Translations under genes and position numbers: made by a program
In this document: positions 35,517-48,409 of the stretch, piece after piece
Layout of the letters: each line of letters begins with the position of its first letter
How positions within the stretch are numbered: the first letter of the stretch is position 1
Notes under the pieces: model-generated
Told to the model about the DNA's origin: nothing
What the model saw: only the letters and a program-made list of their open reading frames with translations
Databases searched by the model: none
Origin: Tyto alba
Lineage: Eukaryota > Chordata > Aves > Strigiformes > Tytonidae
Length of the DNA stretch: 64,000 nucleotides
Direction of reading: 5' to 3'
Assembly (NCBI RefSeq): GCF_018691265.1
Contig: NW_024881283.1
Location: 3,569,731 to 3,633,730 of the forward strand

Positions 35517-37158
35517 ATTCCAGGAACTGGAGTCTAGGGTGAGAAAGCAAAATAGTAGGAGAGAGAGGAGGAAGGTCAATTGTCCTGGAGCAAGTGGACA
35601 AAAGTCCTGATGCCATCACGGGACCTCTCACAGTGAAGCTGAGAGTTGGGTAGGGACAAGGGCCCTTGTAACACATTGCCTGAAGGTGTCTGACTCCTGG
35701 CCTTTTCACAGAAGACATCAGTGCAAAACAGCTTTTTTTTTTTGTTTGCATCGGTCCTGATCCCTTCTGCCTTCCTTCTGCATTTGTCCCTGAGGCTGAA
35801 TGACAAAGATAAAATTCTCCTTTACATCTGCTGCTCCCAAAGTATTTGTGATTGTCTCAGCTTTCCTTTCCAAGGTGTGTGTGGTGAGAAGGGATGTACC
35901 CAAAAAGACCCCAATGCTCCTATGCATGCTGTTGCCTCCTCCCTGATCTTCACAGTGGTGAGCACTTAGTCCTCCTGCAATGGTCCTCCCCAGTCTCCAG
36001 GCAGTGGCTACCCAGTTACTCCTGGGAAGAAGGGTGCACTTCACTCAGGAATAAAGGAGAAAAATAAAAAAGTTTCCTTAAAGTTGCAAAAGGTTGAAAG
36101 CTACAAGAATGGAGATGGATAGGATAAGGTTTTTAACTCCACCTTAGAATTTCAGGTTGATGATGTTTCCTGAAGTAAGCACCAGTGAGGTGCACCTGCT
36201 GTCTCAGCCCTTCTCCCCACAGCTTTGTGGGGCAATGTAGATGTGATTACTACGGGATTTGTTATTTATTTGCTTGTGTGTGGAATCACTGAATTGTGCA
36301 TTGTAGCTTTTCAAGATCTTGGGCAGAAAGCAATCAATTTGAAGCACTGGGAAAAGACTTGAGCCTAAGAACTCACTCTGCTGGGGAGGTCAGAGATGAA
36401 TGGAGGCATGCCTCACAGCACCTTGCATGAGCAGCACTGGCTCATTTCTTTTTCTCTGGCCCTTGGTAGCGGTTGTCTCATCAAATGCAAACATCTTAAT
36501 GACTTGAGCTATTCAGTGGATTTCCTCTCTATTATCCTGGCCAAACTATTTGCTCTACTCAGAAGCTGGCAAGCATTCCAGGTCATCTGAAAATGCTTTG
36601 TAAACTTTTGCACTTCATTAGATCTAAATAGGATGGTTATAAAGCAGTGGAGAGGACTTAAAAGGTAATTTACCTTTCATGAGAAATGCAGGTACCCTGG
36701 TGATAAACTCTTGTCTCCAATAGAGGATCTGTGAAGCAGTGAGCCAAGAAGTCTAACATCAAAAGAAAACACAGGCTTTTTTTCCCAGGTGAAATTTTGC
36801 TATTTTCCTGCTTGCGGGTGATATCATATACCTTAATAAAGCCCATACCCCTCCCCACAGTGTGATTCGAGCTGACACTGTGCAAACTGTCACCTAAAGG
36901 TCAATTGCTCTGGGTTTCACCCTTGCAAGCAGAGCTTTGCTGCTGACACTGGAGTCGCTGTTTCAAGGCAGAGTAGCTCAGGGTCAGCTCCCTGGCAGAT
37001 GGCATTTGTTTGCTGCTGCCCTTCCTCCCTCTCAGTCAGGTTACCATTTCTTTGTGTGCAGCACTAATGTGGCAGTAAAGGTGCTGAGCTGAGTGTGGAC
37101 TGGAAAAGACTAGCTGACACACTGTCCTGGGGCTCTGAGCAGACTCAGTGCCACCACC

Positions 37159-37176
37159 TTTTTTTTTTTTTTTTTT
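37159..37176. repeat. T18 homopolymer
   Basis: Eighteen T residues. No AATAAA at the usual distance on the minus strand. Confidence 0.85.
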
Positions 37177-37606
37177 CTATAAATCAGGCCACTGTTCATA
37201 CTGGGAAATTAAGTTTTCTGTGGTATTTGAACTAGGAGTCTGGCCATTACAGTTCATTCATCACAGAGATGAGCAACACATCTCTCCTGTTCACTTTCTG
37301 TGTTTGGACGTGCTGAATCTGTGCCCTCACCACCACAGTTTATTGTGCATTAAGCTTGTTCACAGTGCAAGTGATTTTTCTAGTGCTGACAACAATTTTG
37401 TACCTAGCTGACGTTCAATGCTGTGCTAATCCCAACCAGACAAAACTAACCACTGAAAAGGAGGAAGAAGACAGTCCCAGCTTTTGTGTTCAACCACCTT
37501 TTACAGTGCCTCCAGGAACAACATCTGAGGATTTTTCTGGCTACATTTGCATAAAGGCAGCCTTCCTCCTTGTGCTACAGGATTGAAATTGTTTGGGTTT
37601 CGTAGG

Positions 37607-37672
37607 TTTTGTTTGTTTGTTTTGTTTTGGTGTTTTGTTTTGTTTGTTTGTTTGTTTGTTTGTTTGTTTTTT
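37607..37672. repeat. (TTTG)n microsatellite, about 66 bp
   Basis: An imperfect run of TTTG and TTTTG units with a purer TTTG stretch in the right half, ending in a T run. It is the longest simple repeat in the window and is probably polymorphic in length. Confidence 0.9.
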
Positions 37673-40600
37673 CCTATTGAGCTGTATGAGATCACTGGAC
37701 ACATAAGTACTGTGACTCCAGCAGGCAATCCAGAAAGTTTCTGAAGGCAGCAGGTTCTAGTATTCCTGGCTGCTGTAGCAGACTTATGTGGAGTAAAATC
37801 AGAGCAAATGATGAGCTGCTGTTAATAATCAAAAACCTCTTCTGCACCATTACAGTGATTGAGTAAACAATGCCAAGAAACAGCCCGTGCCACTGTGGGC
37901 ATGGCTTGCCTGGGACAGCTAATGGTCTTCCAAATTACTTCTGGGTATGGTTCAGGACTCCTCACAGAGCAGATACCAGTCCCATTAGACAGGCTGGATC
38001 TACCATGTTGTTCTGGAGGCTCAGAGACTTTAATAGCAAGGTTGTGGGAGTGTCTGGGCTGCTTGATCTCATGCCAGTGGTTTGGGAAATGTTTAATTCA
38101 CTCATACAATCCTGAAAAGGTTGTGGATGTGGGTATCTTTTTCAGTGACAGATTTCAAGGATAGTATTGTTGTCATTATAAGGCTAAAGATAAGCTGCTT
38201 GAAAAGAGCTAGCAGAGCTGAAAATCTCCACAAGCAAATGTAAGAATGTGGCTCATTAATAAGTTGGAGCAAGACAGATGGTTCAACTGGCAGGACAGTG
38301 TTTTAGTAAAGCTTGGCTTTTGGGGCAGGTTTTCACAGGAAGGCTGGACAGCCAAGCCAGGTTCCTGTTTACAGTGTGAGTCTGGTTAGTTTTTTCTGTC
38401 CTTGTGGCAGAGCAGGAGGATGTGCTGGGCATAGACTTGGCAAAGGGCCTGTGCCTCCAGTTTTGGCAGCATGGCTGAGTTCTGATAGCATCAATAAATG
38501 GTGCAGATGTCCAGAAGGTAGCAGTGTCCATCTGGCTGTGTTTGTTGATCCATAATTTGGACTCTTGGGCTATTCACAAAATCTGCTCTTTAAATGCTCA
38601 TTCTGGGGTGCTGCTCTGCAAGGCTCAGAGGCAATCCTTGCTGTCCAATGATTTCATTGCCTCCTTGGCAGATCTTATGCTCTCTTTTCCCATGGCTTGC
38701 AGAGTACTCCCCATGTCTGACTCCCATCTATCTCTCAGCCGAAACACCAGCTGCACATTTGTACCCAATTTTCTACCATGCAGAGTCTCCTGAGTCCTTC
38801 AGAAGATGACTCCTGCATGACCAGGATTTTGCCTGGCCACAGCCTTACACACTGTTCCTCAACATGCACCTACAGCCTTGATCTGGAGCATGCAGGGCAA
38901 ACTCACACTCCACCTTAAGAATTGCCACAAGTCCCATGTGTGAGGGAAGGGACCACCAGGACATTACTGGCCGGTGCATCCTGCTGGATTTTGGGCAGCA
39001 AGAGTATTTCCTGAAAGAGGTCTTGCTGGAATCATGCTGGAGGGTCTCCCCTTCCCAAAGGCACAACCCTGCCTGGCTGGAGTCCAGGACATACTTCCTG
39101 AGACACTTCACCTAAGCCACATTTCTAAGCTTTTCTTGCCAATCAGGATGGGTTAATCCAGCTCATTAGTAAATGAAATGGGGGCCAGATCTCTAGCTCA
39201 GGACATGGCTTTGCCACTCTTGTTGGGACCTGGCTTGAGAGCAGCTCTGGTGTTTGCTGACCACTGTGTGGTCCTGCCCTGCACTGCTGGTATAATCATC
39301 TGTTCTGATGAAAACACCCAGCCCCATGGCCTGTTGATTAAACACTAGACCATGGGGAGCCAAGGAGTCGGGGCACAGAGCCCAAGGGGTTTTCCAGTTG
39401 GATCATGGTCTCAGCTTGGACTTGGAGATGATTCCTCACAAGACAGATTCCTGGAGAGTTGTCTCACTTCTGTGGGAGCTGCACTTCAATCACCTCCTGC
39501 CCGATGTAGTCATAAGGAGATAAGGACATTACTGCAGACTGCTCACTTTTACACCTAAGGGCTTAATTGATGGTTCCTGTGCCTTGTCTGTGATGAAGGA
39601 GAAATGATCTGGCACAGAGTGCAATAGGGCCCAACTACAAGAAGGAGTTAAACTGGCTGGAAGCAGGAATGCCAGAGACAGAACAGCTCCTTGCAAGGGA
39701 CTGCTGCTGGTGCAAGGGTATATAAAGAATCTGCTTGTGATGCATCTTTTCAGACTCCATGTAGAGTCACATATTGCAGTAGGACTCTGCCCCATACATT
39801 GTTCATTAAGTTTTTCTTTTATATTTAAGCACAAGCATGTGTTTAACTTGCCTCAAGGGGTATCATAAAAATTCCCCGTCAGGGACATTTGTCTTCTTAA
39901 AGAGTAGTCAGTCTGGATTTGTGATGGCACCAGTTACAGTGCCCAAGAACTTGGCTGGCACGTTAGCGAGGGCAAGAGGTTGGCAGCTAAGGAGCCATTC
40001 CACTTCCACAGTGCAGCATACTTTACAAATGCACTTCTGACATATGCACCTCTCACCAACTGTCGTCCCTTGAGGCATGTCTGGAAACACCAGCTATCCT
40101 CCTCAGTTGCTTAGAAGTGAGGCACTTTTGGGGCAAAATTCACCTGCCTGACAGGTAGGTCAGAACGAGAAGAATTTTTTTCTCTCCAGTGTTTATAAAG
40201 GAACCTGGGGATAACAAGTTCACATGGGATTCCCTGCATTTTAGCCATTTTACAGGGGAAGTGAGATGCATCCCACTTCAATTTTGGACTCTGGCATATT
40301 ATTTTCGCTTCATATCCCACTTCACTTTGTGGAGAGCTGGTCCTGTTGCCTGGGGCTGGCAGATCTCTTTTTCTCCTTTCATTGTAGAACAAGAGGACTT
40401 CCCAGAATAATGAGGAGTATGCTAGCATGTGGATGTGTGTGTGTGTGCACACTCATGAAAGGCGGAAAACCATTTACACACCCTCTACAAAACTGATGTT
40501 TTTGACAATAGTAGCCATAGTCTCTACAGATGCCGAGCCATTTCAAGTGAAAAATCTGCACAAAGCTGAAGGCAACAAACTGTTTATGGGCAAAGAGAAG

Positions 40601-43600
40601 AGAAATAGTGAAAATAAACTATAATGAAGATTGGTTTGGTTCAACAAGAGTGGAAAACTTTTAACCACTAGGAAGGGCAAATGTTGGGAAAATTGTCTGG
40701 GGAAATCTTGGGACTCCAGCATGAGAGGATTTTAAAACCAGGTCAGACACGTTCCTGTCATAAGTAACAGAGCCCCACTGTGCTGGGAAGGGGTTTAGCT
40801 GACATCTTGCCATGTCTCCCAGCCCTGTTTTTTATCATCCATTCACCTTTTTATGCGCACACTGTGTAAGCAGCTTGTAATAATTTTGTATCTAATACAG
40901 CCTTGTCTTCTTCCTCCTCCATCACTCACAGCCAATGAGCTCCTATAATGCAGCCTGATGAGTAACAACTCTGTAAGTTACTGTGGACATATCTCCTAGA
41001 ACAAAGATGTCACCAATGCAACTCAAAGTGTGTTGCAGAAAGAACTGAGCATCTGTCATTTGCCTGTGGCATTCACAAGGTTGGGGCTAGCAATTTAGGG
41101 AGCTTTGAAATCTTATCAGCTATTTCTAGAACAACAGGAATATCTACAATCCCAATAGTTTACACTGAGGAAAATTTTGGAGACCTGTTAAATTTTGTGT
41201 TCCCTTGCTCAACTGTAAAAGTTGAGCACTTGGGTTAGGGACCAAGAAGAGGCTGATGATGGGTGCTGAGCATCAGCGTATGCACCAGCATATGTGCATG
41301 AGCATGTATTGGCATATATGAAGACAGAACTGGACCTGCAGTGTCTTGTGCTCCCTCAAACCAGACAAAACAGTGGTGGAAACCAGTCATGCCGACATCG
41401 CAGGTCATTTAGGAAGCAGTTTATTTATATGCAATGTGTACCCTGGTACACGGGCTGGCTGTGAAGTCATGTGCACTGAATGCAGCATGTGAATATTTCT
41501 CATTCTTGACTGCAGTGCACTAAGCCCTGTGTCATGTAAATGTTCTTGGAATGCAGTTCCTGGCTGGATTACTGAGATGCTCTGCATAGGCAAGGTTAGG
41601 GCAAGTTCCACTCGGTAACAGGTCTTGAATTTTTCCATTTCCTGCCTTTCATGCATTCACACCAGCAAATTCCCTTGGAAAAAAACAAGAAGAGGGTCTA
41701 GAAGAGAGTGAGTGCGGCCAACAGCCAATGTCTGCTGACCTGAAGGGAGCAAGTCATACCATTAAAGATTCTGAAGGGGGAAACAGGTGCTTCCTTCCCA
41801 CCTTGTCCTGCTCACAGACGGCAGATCTGGGGGTTGTTGATGGGAACTTTATAGTCTAGATGATCTGGAGTTAATGTTTGCAAAACATGAGATGTCATGG
41901 GAACATCAGGACAGGACTCATGTCAGGACAGTGGTTTTCAAGACACATGGACACTGTGGTAGAGGGACCTAACTGGCTTACGGTTATAAACTTTGCTACA
42001 CAGATATAGCAGCTGCCTGTGAGAGTTCCTTAACATGCCTTGACCTCAGAGCCTTCCTGCTCATTACAGGGACAAACTACCCGACTTAAGACTTGGCCAA
42101 GTGACCCAACAGCACTAACTTTGGGAGCTTTCAGATCCTCCCATGGTGCCTTACTGGGCGAGAGTGCTGCTACCTCCACAGCTCGGCTCCTCCCTGGCAC
42201 AGTGACCATTCGGGGGCCATGCGGCAGCTTGCCTTCCCCTGGGCTCAGGTCAGAGCAATCAGGCACCACGTAATTGTCAGTGTAAAGAACACTCATTTCT
42301 AGAGTTACTCTAGGTTAACTGGCTCCCTCATGTCCTCTCTGCTTCCATGAGTACTGGCCGGAGCACTCACACTCACATTCATGGAGAAAGTTTCTAACTT
42401 TCAAGATGCAACACAAGGATGACCAGGGCAATGCAACCACTTGTGTGTATTTCTCACCAGAGGGGCTGTACTTCTGCTCTACCAAGAGATAGAATCACCT
42501 GAAGCTGCAAGCAGTTTCTGGCTCTGAAGAGATATGTTCCCAATACCGTTCTTGAAATTGCCAAAAGAAATTGGAATTTAACTTTTGTTACACCTGCCCC
42601 AATCTCTAGATTTTTTTTCTTTGCCATCATGGTTATACAAGGAGATGCTCTCTGTTCTCTTTGGGACATTTATGGAAGGAGCAAACAGGTTAAGTTCCGC
42701 TGATCCACAGAGTTAGAGGAGCAAAGACATCTTGCTTGTCTGTAATACGTTGCTGGTGTCCCAGTTCTGTAAACATCCTCTCACCAGGGCCTAAATCAGT
42801 CTGTTACGTGTCACTGCTCCATCTCCTGTTATAGCCCCATGGAAAATAAGCGTGCTACAGACCATAGAAACCAGCTCCCGTCACACTGCCAAGGGGCAAT
42901 TTGGACAAGGTTGTTGTTGACACCCATGTGATTGGGGAATAAGCTCCATGGCACAGGGTGGGTGATACATCCTTGAGTCTGTGTCTATGTGAAGACAGAT
43001 CAATCCCAGATAGTTACCATGTCTGGAAGTGTTTAAATGTTTTTTAAGTAAGAAAAAGAGAACAAAAAACCTCCTTCCTGCTGGGTTTTGCTTCCAAATG
43101 AAGAAACTGCACGCTCAGCCTAGGCTGGACTCTGGGTGATGGGCAGACAGCTGCTGTTTGATAAAGCCCAGCTTTCCAACACAACCCAGATAAGGGGATC
43201 CAGGCACACAGACAGGCAGCATGTTACTTTTCTCCCAGCAGGTACCAGCATGGCAGAGCTGGATGGCCAAGGCTATCTGGGGCCTGTGGGAGAGCCAGGG
43301 CTACGGCTTTCCAGTGGCCAGAGTGATGTTCACGGGTGGGGGGCTGCACAGTGAACAGAGAGCACAGGAAAGAGTAAGACCTACAAGTGCATGCACAGAT
43401 TTCTCACCACAAACCCACCTGTGGTGGCTAATCTAAGCCTCTTTATTTTCGGGTTAGTTAAGTAGACAAAAGCTTGAAAACACAGACAAGGTCAGAATGC
43501 AGTATACAAAATAGGATCCAACATGTGGTTTTAATGTTAAATATCTTTATTTCAATCTGATTTCATACTTTAGAGGCTTGACAGTGGCTGGCAACACTGA

Positions 43601-43732
43601 ATCTCATTGCTAAAGAAGCCAGCTATCCTATGCTCCTAGGAAAGCGGTCCTGAAGGTGCACACTTGCCTGAACTCCAGGCAACAGCAACAAAATGATTAT
43701 AAAAGCAGATTTGGGCCCTACCACTGTTAGAG
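37673..43732. other. Non-coding stretch
   Basis: No gene recognised. TATATAAAG at 39719-39727 and a short TG run at 40434-40447 are present. The 12-bp-period array at 41276-41323 is listed separately. The stretch 42050-42260 has more CpGs than its surroundings and open frames on both strands (77 and 88 codons), but no domain. Confidence 0.5.
41276..41323. repeat. Degenerate tandem array, 12-bp period, four units
   Basis: GCGTATGCACCA, GCATATGTGCAT, GAGCATGTATTG and GCATATATGAAG follow each other without gaps. The shared pattern is G-C-A-T near the start of each unit. The units are diverged, so the array is old or the periodicity is partly accidental. Confidence 0.4.
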
Positions 43733-43768
43733 GAAAAAACAAAAACAAAAAACAAAAACCAAACACAC
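43733..43768. repeat. A-rich simple repeat with interspersed C
   Basis: Runs of A4-A6 separated by single C residues, ending in CCAAACACACCC. Low-complexity sequence. Confidence 0.85.
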
Positions 43769-46700
43769 CCATTTTTGAGGTTTCACAGTTATATTCTAGT
43801 GGTACAATTTTTTTTCCTTCACTCCTTTATTGTTTAAGAAGCCCACAAAATTAGCACCAGTTACAGGACTGCTGTATCTGAGAAACCCTCAACTCAGTGC
43901 ATGCTAATCTGTGGAAATTTACTGTGCAGTCACTGCAACACATGGAAAATGCTCTTCCTTCCTAATCCCTTACAGCTCTTGTACCGTAGGATTACTGCTG
44001 CTAACAATAGCATATAAAACATTCAGGAAGAAGTGTGATTTTTCTGATGCTGGGCGTTGTGATGTCCCACACTGCAAACACATCTGCTGATCCTGCTGGT
44101 TGAGCTACACATCTCTTTGCTGGCTCCTTAAGGTGGAGTGTGATGGTCACTTTGGAGTGTGTTGCTACACCTGCTATTTGATGATGTCTTGCTGAAAACC
44201 TGAAACAGAAATGTGAAAATGTTCTCAGGAGGGTCAAACTTGTGCTCCTTGCTTATGGGAAATGAAAGCTTGGTTTTGTGAAAAGGAAAAAAAAAGGCAG
44301 AGCTTCCCAAAAGATTTGATTTATGTGGCAGAATGAGCCCTGGGACATCTGAAATCATGCTTGAGAAGATGTTCTTTGGATCCTCTTGACCTAAAACAGT
44401 CCTGTGGTTAGTAAGTTACCCTTGGAAAAGAAACAGCTCAGGTACCTGAACGGGTTTCTTCTGCACTGTGCACACCAGCCATCTCCTGGCCCAATGAACA
44501 TTTAATTACATACTCTGGATGAAGATGGTTGTTTCTGCAGCCTGTGCCTGGGGCATGCACTGGGAGTAAGGAGGAGTGGAGCCAAGCTTCTGACTCTGCT
44601 CAAACAAAGACAGTGCTTGAATCTCTGCTCTCCATGCCTACCCCTGAAAAGGCTCTGTCAAACCAGGCACTTTCTCTGCCAGAAGTTTTGATAAAATTGT
44701 TTCTTGGGAACACGCCTGGCCAATCTGCAGTTTGCGCTTGATTTCCCTGGATATTCAAACAATCCAGCTACTGACAGGATGTTTGCTGGAAGAGAATCCA
44801 GCAGTTCTGCAGTAAGCACTTTGGCACCCTCCCAGTGAAGGAGTAGGAGCGTATCGGGTAGCTCATCTGAGCAATCAGGCTGAGGAACATGGCACCAGCG
44901 CAAAACACTTGTGTTTGGTGCTTTGGAAAAAATGGATGCAAATGGTAAAAATGAGGGAGAAGGGGGAAAGAGCTGCTCAGTACACTCCTGAGCAAAGCGG
45001 AGCCTAGAGACCTGCAAGAGAAACTCAGGTTGCGGATGGAAGGGTGCTGCTCCAAACTTCCAAAGAATCTTGGTTTGCACAAGCCTCTGGGCAGCTCAGC
45101 CATCCTGAGCGGAGCCAGGGCATTGGGGAAAGGTTTCCTTGGGACAAGAGAGCTTCTCTCTGTGGAGACTCTCCTCCCAGATGCTGTGCCTTGGGAAGGG
45201 GCATGTCTTGAAGGGCAGAGCTCTCTCAGGGGTGGGAGCTGGGCATGCTGTCCTATTTGTGCAGCTCAATCCCGCTGTGCATTGACAGGCCAAGAGCTCC
45301 TCGGCTTTGCGGTGGGAAGGGAAGTAACCTTCAAATGACCTTGCTAGAGACTAGTACCATTGTCATCATCACTAAGAAGAACAGTGAAACTAGAGCTCCT
45401 AAAGCTTCCTAAGTCCCACTGCCTTGTATTTACCACATAGGCACAAAACCTCTGACTTTCCACCTTATTAAGACTGAAAACCATAGTGGGGATTTTAGGA
45501 AATGAGGCAGGAAAATCCCACTGGTGCTGAGGACAGCTTCAAACAATAGCAGGGATTTTCAGGGACATGTGCAGCCTTGCCTGTGACTTTCATGCTGCAG
45601 GTGTCCTAACATCATCCCTTCCCCCCTGCTGCGGCTGCCTCCCAAAACAGGCAGAGCTAAGGGATGTTTGCCTGTCCATGCTGGCCCGAGGTGAGAAGCT
45701 GTGATGGACAGTTTGCTGTCCCAACCCTGGTTTAGGGGACAGCCTGTGCTCCTGCTCCCAGCTCCTTTTTAGCACCTACCCCAGTGCAGCCTCATCTCAC
45801 CCTCCCATGTAATTTCAGCACAAGTGGTGTTTTCTCCCATATCTTTATTTCCCTCTCACACTGCTCACAGCCCTCTCACCAGCACTGGTGCATGTGGCCA
45901 GACAGGGATGTACCAAAACCAGATCCTCTGCAGCAGCTGGACTGTAGCTGCATGGGAGGAGAGAACACCCTGTGCTGCCCCATGTCCCCAAGACAGGCTG
46001 AGGCATTAGCAAGGTGCTGCAAGAGCTATGCAATGAAAGCTTCAGGTCTCTGCTGGTGGACTGGGAATGCACAACACCCATTAGCTCAGGACACTGGGAG
46101 CTCAAGGACTGAGCAAACTGGCACAATGCTTCAGCCAGCTGCAGCTGCCTGGTGCTATTCGGATAAGTATGTGCAAGTCACTGCTTCCTTCTGGGGCCGC
46201 CTCTCCTGGCACGCCCTGCTCCAGCTGTGGTAAATCTGGGGATGGCAGAGGGTTGCACTGCACGGGCCTAGGCTGGAGGGCTCCCGTGGCCATCAAGAAT
46301 ATTCCCAAGTTTTACTGTAATTGCAGGTCACTGGCATGATTTTGGTTCAAGCCAGCTAGTGCTTTCAGGAACAGTTCCTGGAAAAAGTTCAAGGGCAGCA
46401 AGGACTTGATATTATTGCCCTGTACACTTGGATGCATCCATCCTGGCTTGAAGGATAAGAAAGTTTAATAGATTTTTCTGTGTCAGTGGCCTCAGGGCCA
46501 GGAAACAGTGCCAGGCATATTTAAATTACTAGTACAGATGCAAGCACTCTGGCTGCTGGTAAATCTGAGCATCTCCTTCTGGGCAGCGAAGCAGCTGTCA
46601 GGTTATGAGTGGGGTGAGGGTGGGTCAGGGCTCCCCAGTGAGAGGCCCTTCTCTGTCCATCTGGGCATTTCAAAGGCTGTTTTCTGCCCAGTTTCTAATC

Positions 46701-48381
46701 ACCTGCCAGCAGGAGCACTGCAGCATGCCAGGGTTACACAATCCTTTACTTAAGGAGCAGGCACTAAGGCATAAGCTTTCCCATCCATTCTCTAGACAAA
46801 AGACACAGCCAGTTCTTAAAATACCTGAATGCACAATTCCTTTCATAACCATCTCAAAAGTGCGTCCTGGGTGCAAGGAGTGAACGTCCCAGGGCAGTGT
46901 GGATCAAGCCAAGAGGGGCTGAAGGGAACAAGCTGGAGCCTGGGATCAGTTTTCATCTTGACCGGCTTTTTTTTTTTTTCCTTCGCTGCTCCCTTTCATC
47001 AGATCACACAACCTCCCAATGTGACCTTGAGGGTTCTGTGAGGGAGGGGGGAAGACACAGCAAAATTTGTGCGACAGAGAATATATTTATTGAATTCGGG
47101 TAGTTTCATCAAGGCACTGACACAGGGCAATCCGAGACTTCAACAATTTAGGGGAGTCAGATCTGAAGGAGTAAAACTGGAGAATTTGGGGCTCACGATC
47201 ACCCCCTCCCCGTGCTGAATTATTTTGCAGACTCAACAAAATCCCCTTCTGGAAAGGGCTGCCTGGGAAGTCCCACAGGGCTTCAGACAAATTAACTCAG
47301 TGTTACCCTGAAACAAAATCGCTTGAGCATGACACTGCAGGGTGAGAGCAGGCAGCAGAGCAGTGATCGATCCTAGGTAACGCTGCAGGAAGGAGAAGGG
47401 ACCTGCCTTTGTTCTTGTTCCCCTGGGGTTTCAGTGCACAGCATTTACCCTCTTCTTTAGGGAATTGCACACGGTGAGTCACAGCTGATAGCCACAAGCT
47501 GACACTCATGCTGGGCCTGATTCTGGCATTCATTTCCGTGGGGGTAAACGGGGAAGATCTCTGCTGAAACCAAGTGCTGTGCCCCAGCAGGAAAAAGGCT
47601 GATGCTGCTGGAGGGACGCTGGCCACTGCCACTGCCCCAGCAGTCGTGAGTCCCATCCTTAGACACTAAGGGGTTTTGTCAGCCCCGATCCAGCCAGTTT
47701 ATGTCATCAGTGGCTGGTGGGGACTCTAAAACACGCTCCCTGCCTCATCTTCTGCCTGCCTATGTCTTGCCATAGAAGCAGCAGCAGAACAAAGGAAGAG
47801 GGTTGTTGAGCTCAGCACAGGGGCTGTGGGTGAATTATGGGCACATTAAGGATAATGCCCAAGTGAGGAAAACCAGTTCATCTGCAGCAGCATGAAGGGT
47901 GTGCCTCAAAGGCTGGAAAACCCCCAGACACAGGAAAATGAAGAAATGAGGCACCAAAATTTTCTTTTAAACACTCAGTGTGACTCAAAGGCACAGGAAG
48001 ACTGACCCTGGGAGAGGAGCAATAGATCACACGGTGTGGAGCATGGTCTGCCCAGGGGAAGGGGAGCAATCTGCAGGTGACCTCTTAGGAGAGCCTGTCC
48101 TGGACCAGTATCCAGGAGAGCCATCAGGGACACAGACTAGCAGACAAATCCTGTGTATCTGGGCTGAACCCAGTCAGCCAGGACTGGGACTGTGCCTTTC
48201 TGTAGTCACTCAACAGTTCTTGGCTTGAAACTGCAGTGTCAGAGCAAGCCTTAACCCTGTCCTGACAGCAGGCTGCACCACTCTCACAGAGGGTTTGTGG
48301 TCTGCTTGGCCTGGTTCCTCAATGGCTGGGCTGGGAAGGGGCACCCCATCAGTGGGTTTTCTCCAGTTTGCAACTCAAAAC
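43769..48381. other. Non-coding stretch
   Basis: No gene recognised. T13 lies at 46967-46979. The frames of 140 codons (44658-45080, -) and 149 codons (45784-46233, +) overlap longer and shorter frames on the opposite strand and show no domain. Confidence 0.55.
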
Positions 48382-48409
48382 TTTTTTTTTTTTTTTTTAC
48401 TTTTTTTTT
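48382..48409. repeat. Interrupted T tract (T17, AC, T9)
   Basis: Two T homopolymers separated by AC, followed by TTTGCTTG-type units. Low-complexity sequence. Confidence 0.85.

Larger units (their letters stand above)
31781..37600. other. Non-coding stretch with T homopolymers
   Basis: No gene recognised. T22 at 35495-35516 runs into ATTCCAG, a strong splice-acceptor look-alike, and T18 lies at 37159-37176. At 32842-32870 the motif CTTCTCTGAAGGG is followed directly by a near copy. The frames at 34015-34443 (+, 142 codons) and 35718-36044 (-) have no domain. Confidence 0.5.

Noticed and set aside
35495..35534. T22-ATTCCAG acceptor with a GGGTGAGA donor 15 bp later (micro-exon)
   Set aside because: Fifteen bases between weakly matching sites beside a homopolymer occur easily by chance.
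39540..39840. TATATAAAG region as an LTR promoter
   Set aside because: No TG...CA termini, flanking duplication or polyadenylation signal at proper spacing.
42030..42296. 88-codon minus-strand frame in a locally CpG-richer patch
   Set aside because: No domain and no splice sites at plausible positions, with a 77-codon frame on the opposite strand. Chance is sufficient.
43247..43354. 34-codon ORF MAELDGQGYLGPVGEPG... after an acceptor-like CAGCAG
   Set aside because: Good start context, but the ORF is tiny, ends at TGA without a donor and resembles no known protein.
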